Assembly (NCBI GenBank): GCA_018434075.1
Contig: JAHDQA010000076.1
Coordinates: 1 to 64,000 of the forward strand
Direction: 5' to 3'
Source of the DNA: Tissierellaceae bacterium
Lineage (GTDB): Bacteria; Bacillota; Clostridia; Tissierellales; Tissierellaceae
DNA length: 64,000 nucleotides
Part shown: piece by piece, positions 35,567 to 44,652 of the stretch
How positions within the stretch are numbered: the stretch's first letter is position 1
Layout of the letters: each line of letters opens with the position of its first letter
Translations under genes and position numbers: made by a program
Notes under the pieces: model-generated
What the model was told of the DNA's origin: nothing
The model's database searches: none
Seen by the model: only the letters and a program-made list of their open reading frames with translations

Positions 35567-36124
35567 ATGGAAGAGAGAATAATAATCGCTGGCTTTGGTG
35601 GACAAGGAGTCATGGCAATAGGTCAAATGCTAACTTATGCAGGAATGATTGAAGGCAGAAAAGTATCGTGGCTACCATCATATGGCCCTGAAATGAGAGG
35701 AGGCACTGCAAACTGCAATGTCATAATTTCAGACAAGCCAGTTGGATCACCACTAGTAGAAGAAGCAACTTCAGTAATCATACTGAACAAACCATCGCTA
35801 GACAAATTTGAAGGCAATGTAGTAAAGGGAGGAAATCTCTTTATAAACACATCGCTAATCGATAGAAAATCAACTAGAGATGACATAAATGTTTATTACA
35901 TCCCCGCAAATGACATCGCAACTGAACTAGGCAACCCTAAAGTAACCAACATGGTCATGCTTGGGGCATATCTAGAAGTGACAAAAGTTGTATCATTGGA
36001 ATCAATATATGAAGCATATGGAAAAGTATTCGGAGAATCAAAACTTCACCTTCTTCCAATAAACAAAGAAGCTATGGAAAGAGGAGCTAAGCTAGTTAGG
36101 GAACAAATAAAAGTAAATGCTTAA
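35567..36124 (+). CDS. 2-oxoacid:ferredoxin oxidoreductase gamma subunit
   Basis: 185 residues. IIAGFGGQGVMAIGQMLTYAGMIEGR, followed by WLPSYGPEMRGGTANC, marks the gamma domain of this enzyme family. It completes the four-subunit enzyme and is the last gene before a terminator. Confidence 0.92.
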   Translation: MEERIIIAGFGGQGVMAIGQMLTYAGMIEGRKVSWLPSYGPEMRGGTANCNVIISDKPVGSPLVEEATSVIILNKPSLDKFEGNVVKGGNLFINTSLIDRKSTRDDINVYYIPANDIATELGNPKVTNMVMLGAYLEVTKVVSLESIYEAYGKVFGESKLHLLPINKEAMERGAKLVREQIKVNA

Positions 36125-36125
36125 C

Positions 36126-36160
36126 AGGAGAGGGGGAGGGTTTTCCTCTCTTCTTTTTTT
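36126..36160 (+). terminator. Terminator after the oxidoreductase operon
   Basis: AGGAGAGG (36126-36133) pairs with CCTCTCTT (36145-36152) with one wobble, ending in a run of T to 36160. It begins just after the gamma subunit stop. Confidence 0.75.
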
Positions 36161-36184
36161 AATCTATAACGAGGGGGCATATTG

Positions 36185-37426
36185 ATGAAATTTGACATTA
36201 TAGAAGGCGTAAACACACTATCACTTGATTTAATAGCTACACTAGCGTTATCAGTCCTACTTTTAATGCTTGGGTACTCGATCAGAGGGAGAGTGAAATT
36301 ATTACAAAAGTTCTGTATACCTGCGCCTGTCATAGGAGGTTTGCTGTTTTCTATACTTGTCTTTGCATTAAGGCAAAACAAAGTTGCATATATTCAAATG
36401 GACACAGTACTTCAGACACCGCTTATGATTATGTTTTTTACTACTGTGGGGATTACAGGAAGTTTTAAAGTAATCAAAAAGGGTGGAAAGATCTTAATCA
36501 TCTACTGGGTGCTGACATCATTGCTTGCAGTCACTCAAAATTTCATAGGACTAAGCATTGCAAAGCTTACAGATATCAATCCCATGTTCGGGATAATGGC
36601 GGGTTCAGTGTCTATGATAGGCGGACATGGCGGAGCGGCAGCATTTGGCGAAACAGCAGAAAAGATCATGGGTGTGTCAGGATCAATTGCAGTAGCCATG
36701 GCGGCAGCAACATTTGGACTTATATCAGGTAGCCTCATAGGAGGGCCAATAGCTAGATTTTTGATAGAAAGATACAAACTAAAGCCAGAGGAAACCAGTG
36801 TTACAGAAGAACGTTCCCAAGAAGAAGAAAGCAAATATCCAATGGACTATGCTGGGATCATGTTCAATCTAACAGTGATAGTCACTATAATGGTGATAGG
36901 TTCAGTAGTAAGCAATGCATTCACCTCATTTATAAAAAGCATTGGGCTGGGAGATATTGTTCTGCCAGCATATGTAGGAGCTATGTTTGTAGCTATAATA
37001 TTTAGAAATGTAAATGATAAATTTCATTGGTTTGATTTAGACTATAAGATAATAGACATAATGGGAGATGTATCCTTAGGAATATTCTTATCAATGGCAC
37101 TTATGACACTAAAACTATGGGAACTAGTAGGAGTAGCTGGGCCAATGTTTATCATATTATTTGCACAAGTGATATTTATCAGCTTCTACACTATATTTAT
37201 TGTGTTTAGACTTTGCGGCAAAGACTATGATGCAGCTGTCATGGTTTCAGGCATGTGCGGGCATGGCCTTGGAGCAACACCAAACGCCATGGCAAATATG
37301 AACTCTGTAACGAGCAACTACGGCTATTCTGCAAAAGCGTTTCTGATAGTACCATTAGTAGGTTCATTCCTTGTGGATATGGTTAACATACCAAATGTAT
37401 TGACTTTTATGAACATGATCATGTAA
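36185..37426 (+). CDS. gltS: Sodium/glutamate symporter
   Basis: 413 residues from the ATG at 36185; GAGGGGG lies 7 bases upstream, and a TTG one codon earlier is less well spaced. About ten membrane segments. GltS features include FCIPAPVIGGLLFS, the reentrant-loop stretches SMIGGHGGAAAFGE and MCGHGLGATPNAMANMN, and LVGSFLVDMVN near the end. It takes up glutamate with sodium, fitting an amino-acid-fermenting lifestyle. Single gene between two terminators. Confidence 0.94.
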   Translation: MKFDIIEGVNTLSLDLIATLALSVLLLMLGYSIRGRVKLLQKFCIPAPVIGGLLFSILVFALRQNKVAYIQMDTVLQTPLMIMFFTTVGITGSFKVIKKGGKILIIYWVLTSLLAVTQNFIGLSIAKLTDINPMFGIMAGSVSMIGGHGGAAAFGETAEKIMGVSGSIAVAMAAATFGLISGSLIGGPIARFLIERYKLKPEETSVTEERSQEEESKYPMDYAGIMFNLTVIVTIMVIGSVVSNAFTSFIKSIGLGDIVLPAYVGAMFVAIIFRNVNDKFHWFDLDYKIIDIMGDVSLGIFLSMALMTLKLWELVGVAGPMFIILFAQVIFISFYTIFIVFRLCGKDYDAAVMVSGMCGHGLGATPNAMANMNSVTSNYGYSAKAFLIVPLVGSFLVDMVNIPNVLTFMNMIM

Positions 37427-37428
37427 AA

Positions 37429-37451
37429 AGAGTAGGGGTTATCCCTACTCT
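37429..37451 (-). terminator. Terminator of fabZ
   Basis: AGAGTAGGG (37429-37437) and CCCTACTCT (37443-37451) form a perfect stem overlapping the fabZ stop. On the minus strand it is followed by TTTTT; on the plus strand there is no T-run, so it mainly serves fabZ and only possibly gltS. Confidence 0.75.
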
Positions 37452-37876
37452 CCTATTGCAAACATAAATTCTCCACTCGCAGCTTTTTTACCTCTCACAT
37501 AAGCTACTCCTTCGCCGACACCAACACTACCTCTCACTCTAGTGATATTTACTTCAATCTCTAAAGTATCTCCAGGCAGAACTTTTTCTTTAAATCTAAA
37601 ATTATTAACACCTGCAAAGTACGCTGTCTTTCCCTTGTATTCATCTTTAGAAAGGATTATCACAGCTCCAACTTGAGCCATGGTTTCAATCAATATAACT
37701 CCAGGCATCACAGGATTATTTGGGAAATGACCTTGGAAATACGGCTCGTTTATCGTCACATTTTTATACCCTTTTCCACTTAAGCCCTCATCATCAACTT
37801 CAACTCTATCGACAAATAGAAAAGGGAACCTATGAGGTAGGATACCCATTATTTCGTTTATGCCAAAGCTAGTCAT
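37445..37876 (-). CDS. fabZ: 3-hydroxyacyl-ACP dehydratase FabZ
   Basis: 143 residues. Hot-dog fold dehydratase with the catalytic His in [14 protein letters not shown] and Glu in [14 protein letters not shown]. It removes water from 3-hydroxyacyl-ACP in fatty acid elongation. It is divergent from the fabH operon across 157 bases that probably hold promoters for both. ATG behind TTTGGAGGAATGAGTG. Confidence 0.95.
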   Translation of the reverse strand: MTSFGINEIMGILPHRFPFLFVDRVEVDDEGLSGKGYKNVTINEPYFQGHFPNNPVMPGVILIETMAQVGAVIILSKDEYKGKTAYFAGVNNFRFKEKVLPGDTLEIEVNITRVRGSVGVGEGVAYVRGKKAASGEFMFAIGE

Positions 37877-37944
37877 ACACTCATTCCTCCAAAAAAATAA
37901 ATTATTGATTAATAAAAAAAATTGTAGTATACTTATCCTAAAAT

Positions 37945-37973
37945 TTGCCTTTAAACTAATATTATGATAATAT
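37945..37973 (+). promoter_or_regulatory. Promoter of the fabH operon
   Basis: TTGCCT (37945-37950), 17 bases, TAATAT (37968-37973), about 60 bases upstream of the fabH start. Confidence 0.65.
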
Positions 37974-37980
37974 ATATTAG
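37956..37980 (+). promoter_or_regulatory. Inverted repeat over the fabH -10 box, possible operator
   Basis: CTAATAT (37956-37962) and ATATTAG (37974-37980) are exact inverted repeats 11 bases apart and cover the -10 box. The location suits a lipid-responsive repressor such as FapR, though the sequence does not match the known FapR site closely. Confidence 0.5.
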
Positions 37981-38033
37981 GTTAAAATGCAAATTGATTA
38001 CAATTATATTATATATTATTAGGAGGTGTGCAT

Positions 38034-39032
38034 TTGCAAAATAGACATGTAGGCATATCAGGGATAGGAAGTTTTATACCTGAAAAAATACTGACAAACG
38101 ATGACCTTTCAAAGATAGTAGACACGAGCAATGAATGGATAATATCTAGGACAGGCATACAAGAAAGACATATAGCAGATGAGTTTACTGCGACATCTGA
38201 TTTAGCAACACAGGCAGCCATAAAAGCAATGGAAGATGCCAATGTAGACCCAAAAGAAATTGACTTGATCATATTGGCAACAGCAACACCGGATCATTTC
38301 TTCCCAGCTACAGCAGCGATAGTTCAAAAAAATATTGGAGCAGTAAACGCAGCAGCATTTGACATGAGCGTAGGTTGTTCAGGCTTTGTATACGCAATGG
38401 TCACAGGTGCAAACTTTATAGCAACAGGTATTTACAATAAAGTGCTAATTATTGGAGCAGAAACACTAAGTAAAATAGTAAACTGGAATGACAGAAATAC
38501 TTGTGTATTGTTTGGAGATGGTGCAGGAGCAGCTATATTGGAACCATGTGACGAAAGTTTTGGAATATTAGCTTCAGAGCTTGGGTCAGATGGTGCCAAT
38601 GGAGAGTGCTTGATAATGCCAGCTGGAGGATCCAGAATTCCAGCAACAGCAAAAACAGTAGAGGAAAATCTTCACACCATAAAAATGGATGGCAGAGAAG
38701 TATTTAAATTTGCTGTTAGAGTCATGGACAAATCAACCACAAGGGTTTTGGAAAAAGCGGGTTTATCCAAAGATGAAATAGACTATTTTATTCCTCATCA
38801 AGCAAATATAAGGATAATTGATGCAGGGCTTAAAAAACTTGAATTAAGCAAAGACAAGACTATGTTGAACTTAAACAAGTATGGGAACATCTCATCGGCT
38901 TCTATACCAGTAGCATTAGATGAGCTTTCCAAATTAAAGAGATTAAAAAAAGGAGACAACTTACTCTTGGTAGCTTTTGGAGCAGGATTAAGCTGGGCTT
39001 CTGTTGTTATGCGTTGGTCAAAGGAGGATTAA
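38034..39032 (+). CDS. fabH: 3-oxoacyl-ACP synthase III
   Basis: 332 residues from the TTG at 38034, 7 bases after AGGAGG; an upstream GTG at 38028 overlaps that site. Catalytic triad visible: Cys115 in SVGCSGFVYA, His in PHQANIRI and Asn in NKYGNISSAS. It starts fatty acid synthesis by condensing acyl-CoA with malonyl-ACP. In a branched-chain 2-oxoacid fermenter the primers may be branched acyl-CoAs. First gene of fabH-K-D-G-acpP-fabF; fabK starts one base after its stop codon. Confidence 0.95.
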   Translation: MQNRHVGISGIGSFIPEKILTNDDLSKIVDTSNEWIISRTGIQERHIADEFTATSDLATQAAIKAMEDANVDPKEIDLIILATATPDHFFPATAAIVQKNIGAVNAAAFDMSVGCSGFVYAMVTGANFIATGIYNKVLIIGAETLSKIVNWNDRNTCVLFGDGAGAAILEPCDESFGILASELGSDGANGECLIMPAGGSRIPATAKTVEENLHTIKMDGREVFKFAVRVMDKSTTRVLEKAGLSKDEIDYFIPHQANIRIIDAGLKKLELSKDKTMLNLNKYGNISSASIPVALDELSKLKRLKKGDNLLLVAFGAGLSWASVVMRWSKED

Positions 39033-39033
39033 C

Positions 39034-39984
39034 ATGATAAAGACTAGAGTGACAGAGCTACTAGGCATTGAGTACCCTATAATCCAAGGGGGCATGGCAT
39101 GGGTAGCTACACACGAGTTAGCAGCAGCAGTCTCTGAAGCCGGCGGCTTAGGGATTATAGCAGCAGGAAATGCACCAAAAGAAGTGGTTAGAGATGAGAT
39201 TAGAGCAGTAAAAAAAATGACAAATAAGCCATTTGGCGTAAATATAATGCTACTTTCACCATTTGTAGATGAAGTAGTAGACACAGTTCTTGAAGAAGGG
39301 GTGCCTGTGGTTACAACTGGTGCAGGAAATCCTGGGAAATACCTTGAAAGGTTTAAAGAAAGGAATATAAAAGTAATACCAGTAGTACCAAGTGTAGCAC
39401 TCGCAAAGAGAATGGAAAAAGAGGGAGTAGATGCAGTTATAGTAGAAGGTACAGAAGCAGGTGGACATATAGGAGAATTGACCACATTCGCTTTAGTACC
39501 TCAAGTAGTCGATGCAGTGAGCATTCCAGTAATAGCAGCAGGTGGGATTGCTGATGCAAGAGGATTTGTAGCAGCATTTGCGCTTGGAGCAGAAGGAGTG
39601 CAAATGGGTACGAGATTTGTACTTTCCACAGAAGCAAAAGTACACGAAAACTATAAAAACATGCTCTTAAAAGCTAAAGACAGAGATGCGATAGTAACAG
39701 GAAGGACTACAGGGCATCCAGTAAGAGTAATAAAAAATAAATTCACAAGGGAATTTTTAGAGCTAGAAAAACAAAATGTGCCACTTGAAGAATTAGATAA
39801 ATTTGGAGCAGGCAAATTGAGACTTGCAGTAGTAGAGGGCGATGTAGAACAAGGCTCTGTCATGAGTGGACAAATAGCAGGACTCATAAATGACATAAAA
39901 CCATGTAAAGAAATAATAGAAGGCATATGCAGTGAAGCTGAAACAGTAATACAAAACCTTTCTAAAATGATAGGAGGGAGATAA
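39034..39984 (+). CDS. fabK: Enoyl-ACP reductase II (FMN-dependent)
   Basis: 316 residues from the ATG at 39034 behind AAAGGAGGATTAAC; the frame extends upstream into fabH. Nitronate-monooxygenase-like TIM barrel with YPIIQGGMAWVAT, AGGLGIIAAGN, GTEAGGHIGE and ALGAEGVQMGTRF for flavin binding. It is the sole enoyl reductase in this cluster, so fabI is not needed here. Confidence 0.94.
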   Translation: MIKTRVTELLGIEYPIIQGGMAWVATHELAAAVSEAGGLGIIAAGNAPKEVVRDEIRAVKKMTNKPFGVNIMLLSPFVDEVVDTVLEEGVPVVTTGAGNPGKYLERFKERNIKVIPVVPSVALAKRMEKEGVDAVIVEGTEAGGHIGELTTFALVPQVVDAVSIPVIAAGGIADARGFVAAFALGAEGVQMGTRFVLSTEAKVHENYKNMLLKAKDRDAIVTGRTTGHPVRVIKNKFTREFLELEKQNVPLEELDKFGAGKLRLAVVEGDVEQGSVMSGQIAGLINDIKPCKEIIEGICSEAETVIQNLSKMIGGR

Positions 39985-39985
39985 T

Positions 39986-40939
39986 ATGGGTAAGATAGCA
40001 TTTATATTCCCTGGACAGGGATCACAATATGTAGGCATGGGAAAAGACTTCTATGACGAGATAAAAGAATCAAAATTGGTCTTTGAAGAAGCAGACGATG
40101 CATTGAACATGAAATTAAGCTCATTGATATTCGAAGGCACAGAAGAAGACTTGATGAAAACTGAAATAACTCAACCAGCAGTGCTCACAGCAAGCATAGC
40201 AATGCTAAAAGCTTTGGGAAAAGAAGGAATAGACTGTGACTACACAGCAGGTTTAAGCTTAGGAGAATACAGTTCACTTGTAAAAAGCAAAGCAATGAGT
40301 TTTTCCGATACATTGAGAGTGGTAAGAGAAAGAGGAAAGTTCATGCAAGAAGCTGTTCCACAAGGAGTAGGCGGCATGGCTGCACTCTTGGGTCTAGATA
40401 GAATTTATCTACCTGAAGTATTGGAAGCAGGTAAAGACTATGGAATAGTAGAAGTTGCAAACTACAACTCTCCTGAACAAATAGTAATATCAGGAGAACT
40501 CAAAGGAATAAAGATTTCATGCAAAAAAGCTATAGAACTTGGAGCAAAAAAAGCAGTAGAGTTGCCAGTAAGCGCTCCATTCCACACTTCACTTTTGACG
40601 CCAGCAGGTGAAAAATTGAGAAGAGAGCTGGAAAAAGTAAAGATAAATGATCTACAAAAGACCGTCATATCAAATGTAGACGGAAAACCAGTAGAAACTA
40701 AAGACGAGATAGTGCAAAAGCTAGTTGATCAAGTATCCCACTCAGTATTGTGGCAGCAATCAATTGAAAACATGATAAACGATGGAGTAGATACTTTCAT
40801 AGAAATAGGACCAGGCAAATCACTATCTGGCTTTGTAAAGAGAATTGGCAAAAGCATGAACAAAGAAGTAACTACACTGAATATAAACAATATGGAAACT
40901 TTTAGACAAACAGTAGAAAAGCTTACAAAGGGGGCATAA
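39986..40939 (+). CDS. fabD: Malonyl-CoA:ACP transacylase
   Basis: 317 residues. FIFPGQGSQYVGMGKD starts the protein; the nucleophile Ser lies in AGLSLGEYSSL (Leu replaces the usual His before the Ser-Leu, as in other clostridial FabDs), the catalytic His in SAPFHTSLL and EIGPGKSLSGF near the end. It loads malonyl groups on ACP. One base separates it from fabK. Confidence 0.95.
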   Translation: MGKIAFIFPGQGSQYVGMGKDFYDEIKESKLVFEEADDALNMKLSSLIFEGTEEDLMKTEITQPAVLTASIAMLKALGKEGIDCDYTAGLSLGEYSSLVKSKAMSFSDTLRVVRERGKFMQEAVPQGVGGMAALLGLDRIYLPEVLEAGKDYGIVEVANYNSPEQIVISGELKGIKISCKKAIELGAKKAVELPVSAPFHTSLLTPAGEKLRRELEKVKINDLQKTVISNVDGKPVETKDEIVQKLVDQVSHSVLWQQSIENMINDGVDTFIEIGPGKSLSGFVKRIGKSMNKEVTTLNINNMETFRQTVEKLTKGA

Positions 40940-40942
40940 ATT

Positions 40943-41680
40943 TTGGATAAAAAAATTGCCCTAGTAACAGGAGGAAGCAAGGGAATAGGCAAAAGCATAG
41001 CGCTTAAACTTGCAGAAGACGGATACGACATCGCTTTTACCTATTCATCAGACGAAAATGCAGCTCACGATACTTTAGAAGAATTGAATAAACTTGGCTC
41101 AAATGCATTGAGCATAAAAAAAGACATGAGCATAGAAGAAGATGTAAAAGAAGCTATCAAAGAAATCGAAGAAAAACTTGGCACGGTAGATGTGTTAGTG
41201 AACAATGCAGGTATCACTAGAGATGGACTTTTGATGAAAATGAAAACAGAAGACTTTGATAGAGTTATAGAAGTAAATTTAAGAAGTGTATTTTTGACAA
41301 CAAGAGAAGTCATAAGACCTATGATGAAAAAGAGATACGGAAAAATAATCAACGTTTCATCAGTAGTAGGCATCATGGGAAATGCAGGACAGGCAAACTA
41401 TGCAGCATCAAAAGCAGGAGTGATTGGCTTTACAAAGTCCATTGCCAAAGAGTTTGCTTCAAGAGGCATCAGAGCAAACGCAATTGCGCCGGGATTTGTA
41501 GAAACCGACATGACTAAAGTGTTAAAAGAAGATGTAAAAGAGGAAATGCTCAAAAACATACCATTAGGTTACTTTGCAAAACCTGAAGATGTAGCTAATC
41601 TTGTGAGCTTCTTAGCAAGCGAAAAATCAGACTATATCACAGGCCAAGTAATACAAATAGATGGTGGAATGAATATATAA
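40943..41680 (+). CDS. fabG: 3-oxoacyl-ACP reductase
   Basis: 245 residues, short-chain dehydrogenase. The NADPH motif is VTGGSKGIGKS, the catalytic residues are in NVSSVVGIMGN and YAASKAGVIGF, and the C-terminus DYITGQVIQIDGGMNI is typical FabG. The start is TTG at 40943 behind AAGGGGGC; fabD ends 3 bases before. Confidence 0.95.
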   Translation: MDKKIALVTGGSKGIGKSIALKLAEDGYDIAFTYSSDENAAHDTLEELNKLGSNALSIKKDMSIEEDVKEAIKEIEEKLGTVDVLVNNAGITRDGLLMKMKTEDFDRVIEVNLRSVFLTTREVIRPMMKKRYGKIINVSSVVGIMGNAGQANYAASKAGVIGFTKSIAKEFASRGIRANAIAPGFVETDMTKVLKEDVKEEMLKNIPLGYFAKPEDVANLVSFLASEKSDYITGQVIQIDGGMNI

Positions 41681-41700
41681 TATTTTAGGAGGAATGTAAA

Positions 41701-41931
41701 ATGGTATTTGAAAAAGTAAAACATATCATAGCTGATCAATTAGGAGTAGAAGAAGATGAAATAACTATGCAAACATCTATGATGGGCGATCTACAAGCTG
41801 ACTCACTAGATGCAGTAGAAATAATGATGGCTCTAGAAGATGAATTTGAAATAGAAATCCCCGATGAAGACGCAGAAAACTTTAAAAACATTGGTGACAT
41901 CGTAAGATATATCGAGGAGAAAATAGCATAG
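41701..41931 (+). CDS. acpP: Acyl carrier protein
   Basis: 76 residues, acidic. The phosphopantetheine attachment site is Ser35 in [13 protein letters not shown]. AcpP holds growing acyl chains for the other enzymes of the operon. Good AGGAGG site; fabF starts immediately after the stop. Confidence 0.96.
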   Translation: MVFEKVKHIIADQLGVEEDEITMQTSMMGDLQADSLDAVEIMMALEDEFEIEIPDEDAENFKNIGDIVRYIEEKIA

Positions 41932-43173
41932 ATGTCAAATAGAAGAGTAGTCATCACAGGACTAGGAGCTGTCAGCCCTGTGGGGATTGGCAAAGACAGT
42001 TTCTGGGAGGCTTTGACAAGTGGAAAGTCGGGGATAGACTATATAACTAAATTTGACACAACAGATTTTGAGGTAAAAATAGGAGCAGAAGTAAAGGATT
42101 TCGATCCAACTCTTTATATGGACAAAAAAGAAGCAAAGAGAATGGATCTATTTACCCAATACGCAGTCGCAGGCACTCACTTGGCACTTGAAGATGCTAA
42201 AGTGACACCACAAGAACTTGACCCCAACAGAGTTGGTGTGATTATTGGTTCTGGGATTGGTGGAATATCAACATTTGAGACAGAAAAAGAAAAACTCATG
42301 ACAAAAGGGCCTACTAGAATCAGTCCATTTTTCATACCAATGATGATATCGAATATGGCAGCAGGACAGATTGCAATAAGCTTTAACTTAAAAGGGCCTT
42401 CAATGACTGTAACTACAGCTTGTGCATCTGGAACACATGCTATAGGAGAAGCATTTAGGATGATAAAGCTAGGAGTAATTGACGCAGCTGTAACAGGAGG
42501 CAGTGAAGCAGCTATTACACCAATGGCAGTAGCAGGATTTAGTTCAATGAAAGCTTTGTCAACAAGAAATGATGAACCTCAAAAAGCCAGCAGACCTTTT
42601 GACAAAGACAGAGATGGATTTGTCATTGGGGAAGGAGCAGGGATATTGTTCATTGAAGAGCTAGAGCACGCATTAAAGAGGAATGCAAATATATATGCTG
42701 AAATAGTCGGATACGGAGCAACTACAGATGCATTCCACATCACACAGCCAGATCCAAACGCAGAAGGAGCGAGGACAGCAATGCAGCTTGCACTTTTAGA
42801 GGCAGAAGCTCCATTCGATGAAGTAGACTATATAAATGCACATGGAACTAGCACCTACTACAATGATAAATTGGAAACATTGGCGATAAAAGACTTATTT
42901 AAAGAACATGCAAAAGATATAAATATAAGCTCAACAAAATCAATGACAGGACATCTCCTTGGAGCAGCAGGTGGAATAGAAGCCATAGCGACAGCCTTGG
43001 CAATAAAAGAAAGTACAATTCCACCAACTATAAACTATGAAACAAAAGACGAAGAATGCGACTTAAACTATACACCAAATGTAAAAGTAAATAGAGATAT
43101 AAGATATGCGCTTTCAAACTCATTGGGGTTTGGAGGACATAACGCAAGCATACTCTTAAAGAAATTCAACTAA
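41932..43173 (+). CDS. fabF: 3-oxoacyl-ACP synthase II
   Basis: 413 residues. Condensing enzyme with Cys164 in TTACASGTHAIGEA and the two histidines in NAHGTST and KSMTGHLLGAAG. It elongates acyl-ACP with malonyl-ACP. Last gene of the fatty acid operon, directly abutting acpP, followed by a strong terminator. Acetyl-CoA carboxylase genes are not in the window. Confidence 0.96.
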   Translation: MSNRRVVITGLGAVSPVGIGKDSFWEALTSGKSGIDYITKFDTTDFEVKIGAEVKDFDPTLYMDKKEAKRMDLFTQYAVAGTHLALEDAKVTPQELDPNRVGVIIGSGIGGISTFETEKEKLMTKGPTRISPFFIPMMISNMAAGQIAISFNLKGPSMTVTTACASGTHAIGEAFRMIKLGVIDAAVTGGSEAAITPMAVAGFSSMKALSTRNDEPQKASRPFDKDRDGFVIGEGAGILFIEELEHALKRNANIYAEIVGYGATTDAFHITQPDPNAEGARTAMQLALLEAEAPFDEVDYINAHGTSTYYNDKLETLAIKDLFKEHAKDINISSTKSMTGHLLGAAGGIEAIATALAIKESTIPPTINYETKDEECDLNYTPNVKVNRDIRYALSNSLGFGGHNASILLKKFN

Positions 43174-43197
43174 CCCTGGAAATTTCCAGGGTTTTTT
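43172..43197 (+). terminator. Terminator of the fab operon
   Basis: 22-bp perfect palindrome with half-site AACCCTGGAAA (43172-43182) running into six T residues. Confidence 0.9.
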
Positions 43198-43209
43198 GTT
43201 TAGTATGTA

Positions 43210-43238
43210 TTGCATGTTACCCAAAATGGTGCTATAAT
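43210..43238 (+). promoter_or_regulatory. Promoter of the exopolysaccharide locus
   Basis: TTGCAT (43210-43215), 17 bases, TATAAT (43233-43238), 40 bases upstream of the first gene of the locus. Confidence 0.75.
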
Positions 43239-43277
43239 TTAATCGTTCAACAAACGAATAAAGAAATGGTGGAATCT

Positions 43278-43916
43278 ATGAAAATAAATAACAATAATCC
43301 TTTTTTTACACCCACACTTAAATACAAAGAGATGATGCTTTTAGAGTACATAGAAAAACACCCAGACACTACTCAAAAAGAGTTGGGGAAAATAATCGGC
43401 TCAGCAGCATCTATGATAAATCTCTATTTAGATGAAGGGGAAGCAAAAGGATATTTAAAAAGAGAGTATTTAAGTTCCAAAACTATAAAATATCACATAA
43501 CAGCAAAAGGGAAAAAGAGAAAAAACTATTTAAATATATCATATATGCAAGAACTCATAAATTATTATATGCTTGCTAAAAAAGAACTAGAAGACTTTCT
43601 ACTTAATGCAACTAGTAAAGGCTATCATAAAATAATACTTTACGGAGCAGGAGAAGTATGCGAAATAATATTAACAACGCTTAAAAATTCAACTAAATTA
43701 AATATCACCATACCTGCGATAATAGACGATGACTTAGAAAAAAGAGGAAAAGAAATAGAAAATATCCCCATTATTTCAAAAGTAGACCTAGATAAATATC
43801 CCCATGATGCGATTTTCATATCTAGCTACACATATGAAGAACAAATAGCAAAAGAGCTTAAAAATATAGGATACGAAGAAGATAGGATAATTAAGTTTTT
43901 TGATGGGAGAAAGTGA
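43278..43916 (+). CDS. Winged-helix protein with a CoA-binding-like C-terminal domain, head of the polysaccharide locus
   Basis: 212 residues from the ATG at 43278, preceded by GGTGGA; the earlier ATG at 43266 lacks a ribosome binding site. Residues 20-85 form a MarR-like winged helix (EYIEKHPDTTQKELGKIIG, SMINLYLDEGEAKGYLKR). Residues 115-212 have a Rossmann-type start IILYGAGEVCEIIL and PAIIDDDLEKRGKEI, as in the nucleotide-sugar-linked domain preceding PglD-type acetyltransferases. Genes of this design often open exopolysaccharide clusters and may sense a sugar nucleotide. Has its own promoter. Confidence 0.8.
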   Translation: MKINNNNPFFTPTLKYKEMMLLEYIEKHPDTTQKELGKIIGSAASMINLYLDEGEAKGYLKREYLSSKTIKYHITAKGKKRKNYLNISYMQELINYYMLAKKELEDFLLNATSKGYHKIILYGAGEVCEIILTTLKNSTKLNITIPAIIDDDLEKRGKEIENIPIISKVDLDKYPHDAIFISSYTYEEQIAKELKNIGYEEDRIIKFFDGRK

Positions 43917-43941
43917 TAAAGGGAAAGCTAAAAGGCTTAAA

Positions 43942-44083
43942 GTTGGACAGTGGACAGGAAGAGCATCTGACTTCCTGACCAATAGATTACTGACCAACTG
44001 ACAAACTTTCTACTTTCCAACCTACCAACTTTCCAACTTACCACCTGTCCAACCGTCAAACAGTCCAACTAACCAACATGGAG
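43942..44083. repeat. Pyrimidine-rich repeat block A upstream of the four-helix-bundle gene
   Basis: Dense CCAAC/TTTCC/CTGACC words on the plus strand. GTTGGACAG (43942-43950) and CTGTCCAAC (44045-44053) are inverted copies. The 21 bases at 43976-43996 recur with one change at 44684-44704, and CTGTCCAACCGTC (44045-44057) recurs at 44727-44739. Looks like a mobile or recombining noncoding module linked to the S23-type gene. Confidence 0.75.
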
Positions 44084-44091
44084 GCTTAACT

Positions 44092-44448
44092 ATGTACCAA
44101 GATACTGCTAAATTAATAGTATGGCAAAAAGCACATGAATTAGTCTTGAAAATATATGAAATTACAAAAGATTTCCCTAAGGACGAATTGTTTGGCTTAA
44201 CATCCCAAATGCGAAGAGCATCAACATCTATACCATGCAATATAGTTGAAGGAAAAGCTAGAGGATCAAGTAAAGATTTTAAGCGTTTTTTATTGATCGC
44301 AAGAGGATCGTTGGAAGAGTTGAAATATCAGATTTTATTATCTAAAGACTTGAATTACATAGATGAAGAGAAAAGTAATGAATTACAAAATATAGCTAAA
44401 GAAGTAGGAAGACTTTTAAATGGGCTGATGGTATCACTAGACGAATAA
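44092..44448 (+). CDS. Four-helix-bundle protein (23S rRNA intervening-sequence/S23 family)
   Basis: 118 residues. LIVWQKAHELVLKIYEITKDFP, LTSQMRRASTSIPCNIVEG and the C-terminal EELKYQILLSKDLNY are the family pattern of proteins first found inside 23S rRNA intervening sequences. Here the gene stands in a polysaccharide locus, not in rRNA. The function is unknown; members often occur near surface-glycan genes within repeats. ATG follows GGAGGCTTAACT. A truncated relative lies 63 bases downstream. Confidence 0.9.
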   Translation: MYQDTAKLIVWQKAHELVLKIYEITKDFPKDELFGLTSQMRRASTSIPCNIVEGKARGSSKDFKRFLLIARGSLEELKYQILLSKDLNYIDEEKSNELQNIAKEVGRLLNGLMVSLDE

Positions 44449-44511
44449 ATTTTCCAACATCCAATTCCACTTTCAGCTTTCTACTTTCAGCTTTCCACTT
44501 TCAACTCTACT

Positions 44512-44652
44512 GAGGAAATTAAATACCAGATGCTACTGGCAAAAGATCTGAATTACATAGATGAAAATACATATAAAGAAATTTATGAAAACATGGATGA
44601 GGTTGGTAGATTACTGGGTGGATTGATAAACAAGTTGGCCAGCACACAGTAG
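44512..44652 (+). pseudogene. Truncated second copy of the four-helix-bundle gene
   Basis: Forty-six codons without a start that read EEIKYQMLLAKDLNYIDE and later DEVGRLLGGLINKL, closely matching the last third of the protein encoded at 44092-44448. The 5' two thirds is replaced by the CTTTCAACTTTCC-type repeat. A deletion remnant after duplication of the repeat-gene unit is the simplest reading. Confidence 0.85.

Noticed and set aside
36121..36184. Regulatory RNA between the oxidoreductase operon and gltS
   Set aside because: The interval is fully explained by the terminator and the gltS ribosome binding site.
44092..44448. S23-type gene as evidence for a nearby 23S rRNA intervening sequence
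   Set aside because: No rRNA sequence flanks it; it lies between polysaccharide genes.
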